Shown piece by piece: positions 33,189 through 35,947 of a DNA stretch of 35,947 nt. The notes beneath the pieces are model-generated. The model did not search any database and was not told where the DNA came from. It saw nothing but the letters and a program-made list of their open reading frames with translations. Position numbers and translations under genes: made by a program. How positions within the stretch are numbered: the first letter of the stretch is position 1; the number at the start of each line of letters is the position of its first letter. This DNA is from Planctomycetota bacterium (GTDB lineage Bacteria > Planctomycetota > J132), in contig RFKQ01000045.1 of the NCBI GenBank assembly GCA_003694635.1, forward strand, positions 1 to 35,947, written 5' to 3'.

Positions 33189-34568
33189 ATGTGGAGAGAA
33201 ACGCATGTCTACCTAAGACGTAAAAAAATCTGGTTTTCCCTTCTCTTCTTTGCTTTTATTTTTAATCCCAAACCCAGCCAAGCCGCTCCCAATCCTCTTC
33301 AGAAAGACATCGATAACGCCATCAAAAAAGGCGTCAAGTACCTCCTCTCTCGCCAAATACCACAGGGACACTGGGATGTGGATACCTTCTCCGGCTACCC
33401 CCTAGGTAGCACCGCCCTGATCACACTTACCCTACTAAAATGCGGAGTCTCCCCCAACCATATCGCCATTCGACGCGCCTTCAACTATATGAACCAACTT
33501 CCTTTCCAAAGAACCTACAGCGTGGCCCTCTACATTATGGCGCTAGAAGCTAGATATACCCCGCCGAAAAAAATTTTAAAAAAATACGCCAAACGCCATA
33601 TCCGCCGAACAACCGTCCTCCGCCGCCGCTTTCGCAAATACGCCAATCGACAAGATAGAGCTCGTCTTTTAGACGCCGTCAATTGGCTAATCAATAATCG
33701 CAACCCAGACGGAGTCTGGAGCTATGCAAAGTCCACCTACTATGACCACTCTAATACCCAGTACGCCCTGCTAGGCCTAGCCGCCGCAGAACGACTAGGG
33801 GTAAAAATTAAATCCGAAGTCTTCTTTAAAGTAGCCGAACACTTCCTCAAAGTACAAACGCCCGATGGAGAACAAGTCCAACCCTTCCCCGTGCCAGCAG
33901 CCGAAGAACCCATTAGCCATGTCCTGAGAAAAAAACTGGAAAGAAAATGGAAACACGTCCCTAGGCGTAGCCGAACCGTCAAACGAAAAGCCTACGCCTA
34001 CGGAACCTCAAATAAAGAACAAATCTATAAAGCGCGCGGCTGGGGATACCGTGCCATCACTCCCTCTTCCGATCAAAAACAAAGAAAAATCTCCCCATTC
34101 TTCCGAGCTTATGGAAGCATGACCGTCGCAGGCATCGCCTGCCTAGTCATCTGCAAAGCACACCTGGAAAAATGGGCCGCACGCACCTACAAATGGAAAA
34201 AACTTCGCCCCGAACTCAACCGAGCTATCCGCGATGGCTGCGCTTGGATAGCCAAAAATTTCAGCGTCCAACGAAACCCTGGAATAGGTGGCTGGAAATG
34301 GTACTACCTCTACGGACTAGAGCGCGCTGGCGTACTTAGCGGCATCCAATATTTCGGAAAATACGACTGGTATCTACTAGGCGCCAAAGAAATCCTAAAA
34401 GAGTTCCAAAACAATAAAGACCATATCAGCGGCCAAAAAGGTCACGGATCCTCCCCAGAAATCCGTACCTGCTACGCCCTCCTCTTCTTAAAACGCGCCA
34501 CCGTCCCCCTCCGCCAACAACCACCCACCCCCAAACGCGTGGTCACCGGCGCAGGATATAGACGCTGA
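33189..34568 (+). CDS. Secreted terpenoid-cyclase-like (alpha/alpha toroid) protein
   Basis: A 459-residue protein with a signal peptide (basic start, KIWFSLLFFAFIF, cleavage near PSQAA, residues 32-33). Toroid repeats of the prenyltransferase/squalene-oxidase type follow: AIKKGVKYLLSRQIPQGHWD, AVNWLINNRNPDGVWSYAKS, and NRAIRDGCAWIAKNF...GGWKWYYLYGLERAG. The aspartate-rich catalytic motif of squalene-hopene cyclases (DxDD) is absent and the protein is exported, so it is not a hopanoid enzyme. Such exported toroid proteins are abundant in planctomycetes with unknown role. An ideal ribosome site (GAGGAGG) precedes the ATG. It is divergent from the ATPase operon and convergent with rtcB. Confidence 0.82.
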   Translation: MWRETHVYLRRKKIWFSLLFFAFIFNPKPSQAAPNPLQKDIDNAIKKGVKYLLSRQIPQGHWDVDTFSGYPLGSTALITLTLLKCGVSPNHIAIRRAFNYMNQLPFQRTYSVALYIMALEARYTPPKKILKKYAKRHIRRTTVLRRRFRKYANRQDRARLLDAVNWLINNRNPDGVWSYAKSTYYDHSNTQYALLGLAAAERLGVKIKSEVFFKVAEHFLKVQTPDGEQVQPFPVPAAEEPISHVLRKKLERKWKHVPRRSRTVKRKAYAYGTSNKEQIYKARGWGYRAITPSSDQKQRKISPFFRAYGSMTVAGIACLVICKAHLEKWAARTYKWKKLRPELNRAIRDGCAWIAKNFSVQRNPGIGGWKWYYLYGLERAGVLSGIQYFGKYDWYLLGAKEILKEFQNNKDHISGQKGHGSSPEIRTCYALLFLKRATVPLRQQPPTPKRVVTGAGYRR

Positions 34569-34609
34569 CAAAACTCTTGAAACGCAAAAAACGAACCTTT
34601 TTCTTCGCA

Positions 34610-34640
34610 GGGGGAACCATTTTTAAAAAAAGTTTCCCCC
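34610..34640. repeat. Hairpin of dispersed intergenic family
   Basis: GGGGGAACCATTTTT faces AAAAAAAGTTTCCCCC. The flank that follows (TACCACCCCTTCCCAAAAACTTCTCC) is nearly the same as at 10726-10752, so hairpin and flank are copied together. Confidence 0.7.
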
Positions 34641-34713
34641 TACCACCCCTTCCCAAAAACTTCTCCGATTTAGAGGAAATACCTTTCCCCTAAAAACCCC
34701 TTTCCACTTACTC

Positions 34714-34744
34714 CTGAAACCCTTTTTAGAAAAAAGGTTTTCAG
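34714..34744. repeat. Hairpin of dispersed intergenic family (CTGAAAACC type)
   Basis: CTGAAACCCTTTTT, spacer AGA, AAAAAGGTTTTCAG: 13 of 14 pairs. The right arm is identical to that at 2001-2014. It lies 29 bases after the end of rtcB on the minus strand and may terminate it. Confidence 0.75.
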
Positions 34745-34772
34745 ACTTCACCTCCAAAAACCCTCGCTTTTT

Positions 34773-35947
34773 CTACCCCTTGATCACAACCAAAGGCTTT
34801 ACCCTAGCCACAATCTTAGAAAGCCCCGCACGCTCCACCACATCCACCACCTCCGCCACATCCTTATACGCATGCGGCATCTCCTCCGCAATCGTACGCT
34901 TTCCTGTGGCTTTGACAGTAACCCCATACCCCTCTAAAACCTGAAACATATCCATATTCTGACACTTCTTGCGAGACTTCACCCGGCTTAAAATCCTCCC
35001 AGCCCCATGACAGGAACTACCAAAACTAGCTTCCATTGCTCCCGGCGCCCCCACAAGTACATACGAATAACGACCCATATCACCCGGAATTAAAACCGGC
35101 TGGCCAATTTCTCTATATTTGCGCGGAGTCTGAGGATGACCCGGCGGAAAAGCACGAGTGGCCCCCTTACGATGAACACATACCCGACGCTCCTTCCCAT
35201 CCACTTTATGCACCTCAAACTTCGCAATGTTATGACAAACATCATAAATTATCTCCATTCCCAACTCACTCCCCCGAATTTGAAACGTGTGCAAAAACGA
35301 CTTCTTCGCCAAATACATAATCACCTGCCGATTTGCCCACGCAAAATTGGCCGCGCAAGCCATCGCCGCTAAATAATCCTTCGCCTCAGGACTACTCAAA
35401 GGAGCACAAGCCAACTGTTTGTCCGGTAAAGAAATCCCATATTTCTTCACCGCCCTCTCCATCACCTCAATGTACTCCGAAGCTATCTGATGCCCATATC
35501 CCCTCGAACCACAATGAATGATCACCACAATCTGACCCTTCTCCAAACCAAGCACCCCGCCAATCGACGTATCATAAACCTCCTCCACCACATCCACCTC
35601 AAGAAAGTGATTTCCAGATCCAAGTGTCCCCACCTGCTGCATCCCCCGCTTCACCGCATAAGAACTTACCAACGAAGGATCCGCTCCCCCTAAACATCCT
35701 CCCTCCTCAATAAACTCCAAATCCTCCTCCCTACCATACCCCTCCTCCACCGCCCACCTTGCACCCCGCAAAGCCAACCTCTCCATCTCTCGCTCGCTAA
35801 GCTTGCGAATCCCCCCTCGCGCCGCCACCCCCGTAGGTACATCCCGAAAAAGCCGCCGAGCCAACTGCTCCCTCTTCCCCAAAACCTCCTCCTCCCGCAA
35901 ATGAGTGCGCAATAAACGCACCCCACAGTTGATGTCATAACCCACCC
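34773..35947 (-). CDS. rtcB: RNA-splicing ligase RtcB (N-terminus outside window)
   Basis: The frame is open to the window edge; the apparent start at 35945 is a GTG inside VGYDINCGV, a motif about 90 residues into RtcB, so the gene is partial at its 5' end. Conserved metal and guanylate sites follow: VGTLGSGNHFLEV, IIHCGSRGYGHQ, DVCHNIAKFE and SSCHGAGR, which includes the histidine that takes GMP. RtcB joins 2',3'-cyclic-phosphate or 3'-phosphate ends to 5'-OH RNA ends using GTP and manganese. The GYDINCGVR form is the one seen in archaeal-type RtcB. No archease gene is visible, but it could lie outside the window. Confidence 0.95.
   Translation of the reverse strand, partial: VGYDINCGVRLLRTHLREEEVLGKREQLARRLFRDVPTGVAARGGIRKLSEREMERLALRGARWAVEEGYGREEDLEFIEEGGCLGGADPSLVSSYAVKRGMQQVGTLGSGNHFLEVDVVEEVYDTSIGGVLGLEKGQIVVIIHCGSRGYGHQIASEYIEVMERAVKKYGISLPDKQLACAPLSSPEAKDYLAAMACAANFAWANRQVIMYLAKKSFLHTFQIRGSELGMEIIYDVCHNIAKFEVHKVDGKERRVCVHRKGATRAFPPGHPQTPRKYREIGQPVLIPGDMGRYSYVLVGAPGAMEASFGSSCHGAGRILSRVKSRKKCQNMDMFQVLEGYGVTVKATGKRTIAEEMPHAYKDVAEVVDVVERAGLSKIVARVKPLVVIKG

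Noticed and set aside
33189-34568. Squalene-hopene cyclase linked to an HpnN exporter (hopanoid cluster)
   Set aside because: The protein has a signal peptide and lacks the DxDD motif, and no other hopanoid genes are present.

Overview
The window (about 36 kb, moderate GC) reads as ordinary bacterial chromosome from a Gram-negative-type organism. I think a deep-branching member of the Planctomycetota is most likely (roughly 0.5 confidence). The support is the gene mix: a tricorn-type protease, a secreted terpenoid-cyclase-like toroid protein, a small LSm-like protein next to a secreted SHn-like/TPR protein with W-rich repeats, PilT without a pilin cluster, and archaeal-type RtcB. No rRNA or other taxonomic marker gene allows a firm call. 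A striking feature is strand composition. The + strand is C-rich and G-poor almost throughout, whichever strand is coding. Plus-strand proteins are therefore rich in K/N/Q/T/P and minus-strand proteins in V/G/F/R/W, as expected when the whole window lies in one replichore.

Layout. 1-1.7 kb: 3' part of a tricorn-like protease. 2.0-3.5 kb: bolA, monothiol glutaredoxin and an alpha/beta hydrolase (Fe-S trafficking pair plus lipase-like enzyme). 3.7-5.5 kb: a short membrane MCP-like signalling protein and an OmpR-type response regulator, closed by a terminator. 5.6-10.6 kb (minus): serA followed by a very large GTPase-TM-coiled-coil-C2 protein. 10.8-14.4 kb (minus): a heterodimeric ABC exporter whose two halves overlap. 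14.6-16.9 kb (plus): promoter and structured leader, then RNase G, L21 and L27. 16.9-20.5 kb (minus): tRNA-Arg(CCG), pilT, moeA, moaD, moaE, closely packed. 20.5-21.4 kb: repeat-bearing intergenic region. 21.4-24.2 kb (plus): CvpA-like membrane protein, LSm-like protein and secreted TPR-like protein. 24.5-28.7 kb (plus): MMPL/RND exporter overlapping a membrane protein that ends in a GspG-like domain. 28.7-33.0 kb (minus): two-gene ATPase cassette, a double P-loop STAND/AAA-like protein and an ATPase-like protein ending in a HEPN (Swt1-type) putative RNase. 33.2-34.6 kb: secreted toroid protein. 34.8 kb-end (minus): RtcB RNA ligase, cut by the window edge.

The best candidate for an undescribed system is the 28.7-33.0 kb ATPase/HEPN cassette. 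It looks like a sensor-effector pair of the kind seen in abortive-infection or other conflict systems, with a degenerate P-loop in the effector subunit. The second candidate is the 1108-residue GTPase with a Ca-type C2 domain at its far end. Intergenic regions at three loci share a family of GGGGAACC/CTGAAAACC hairpins.
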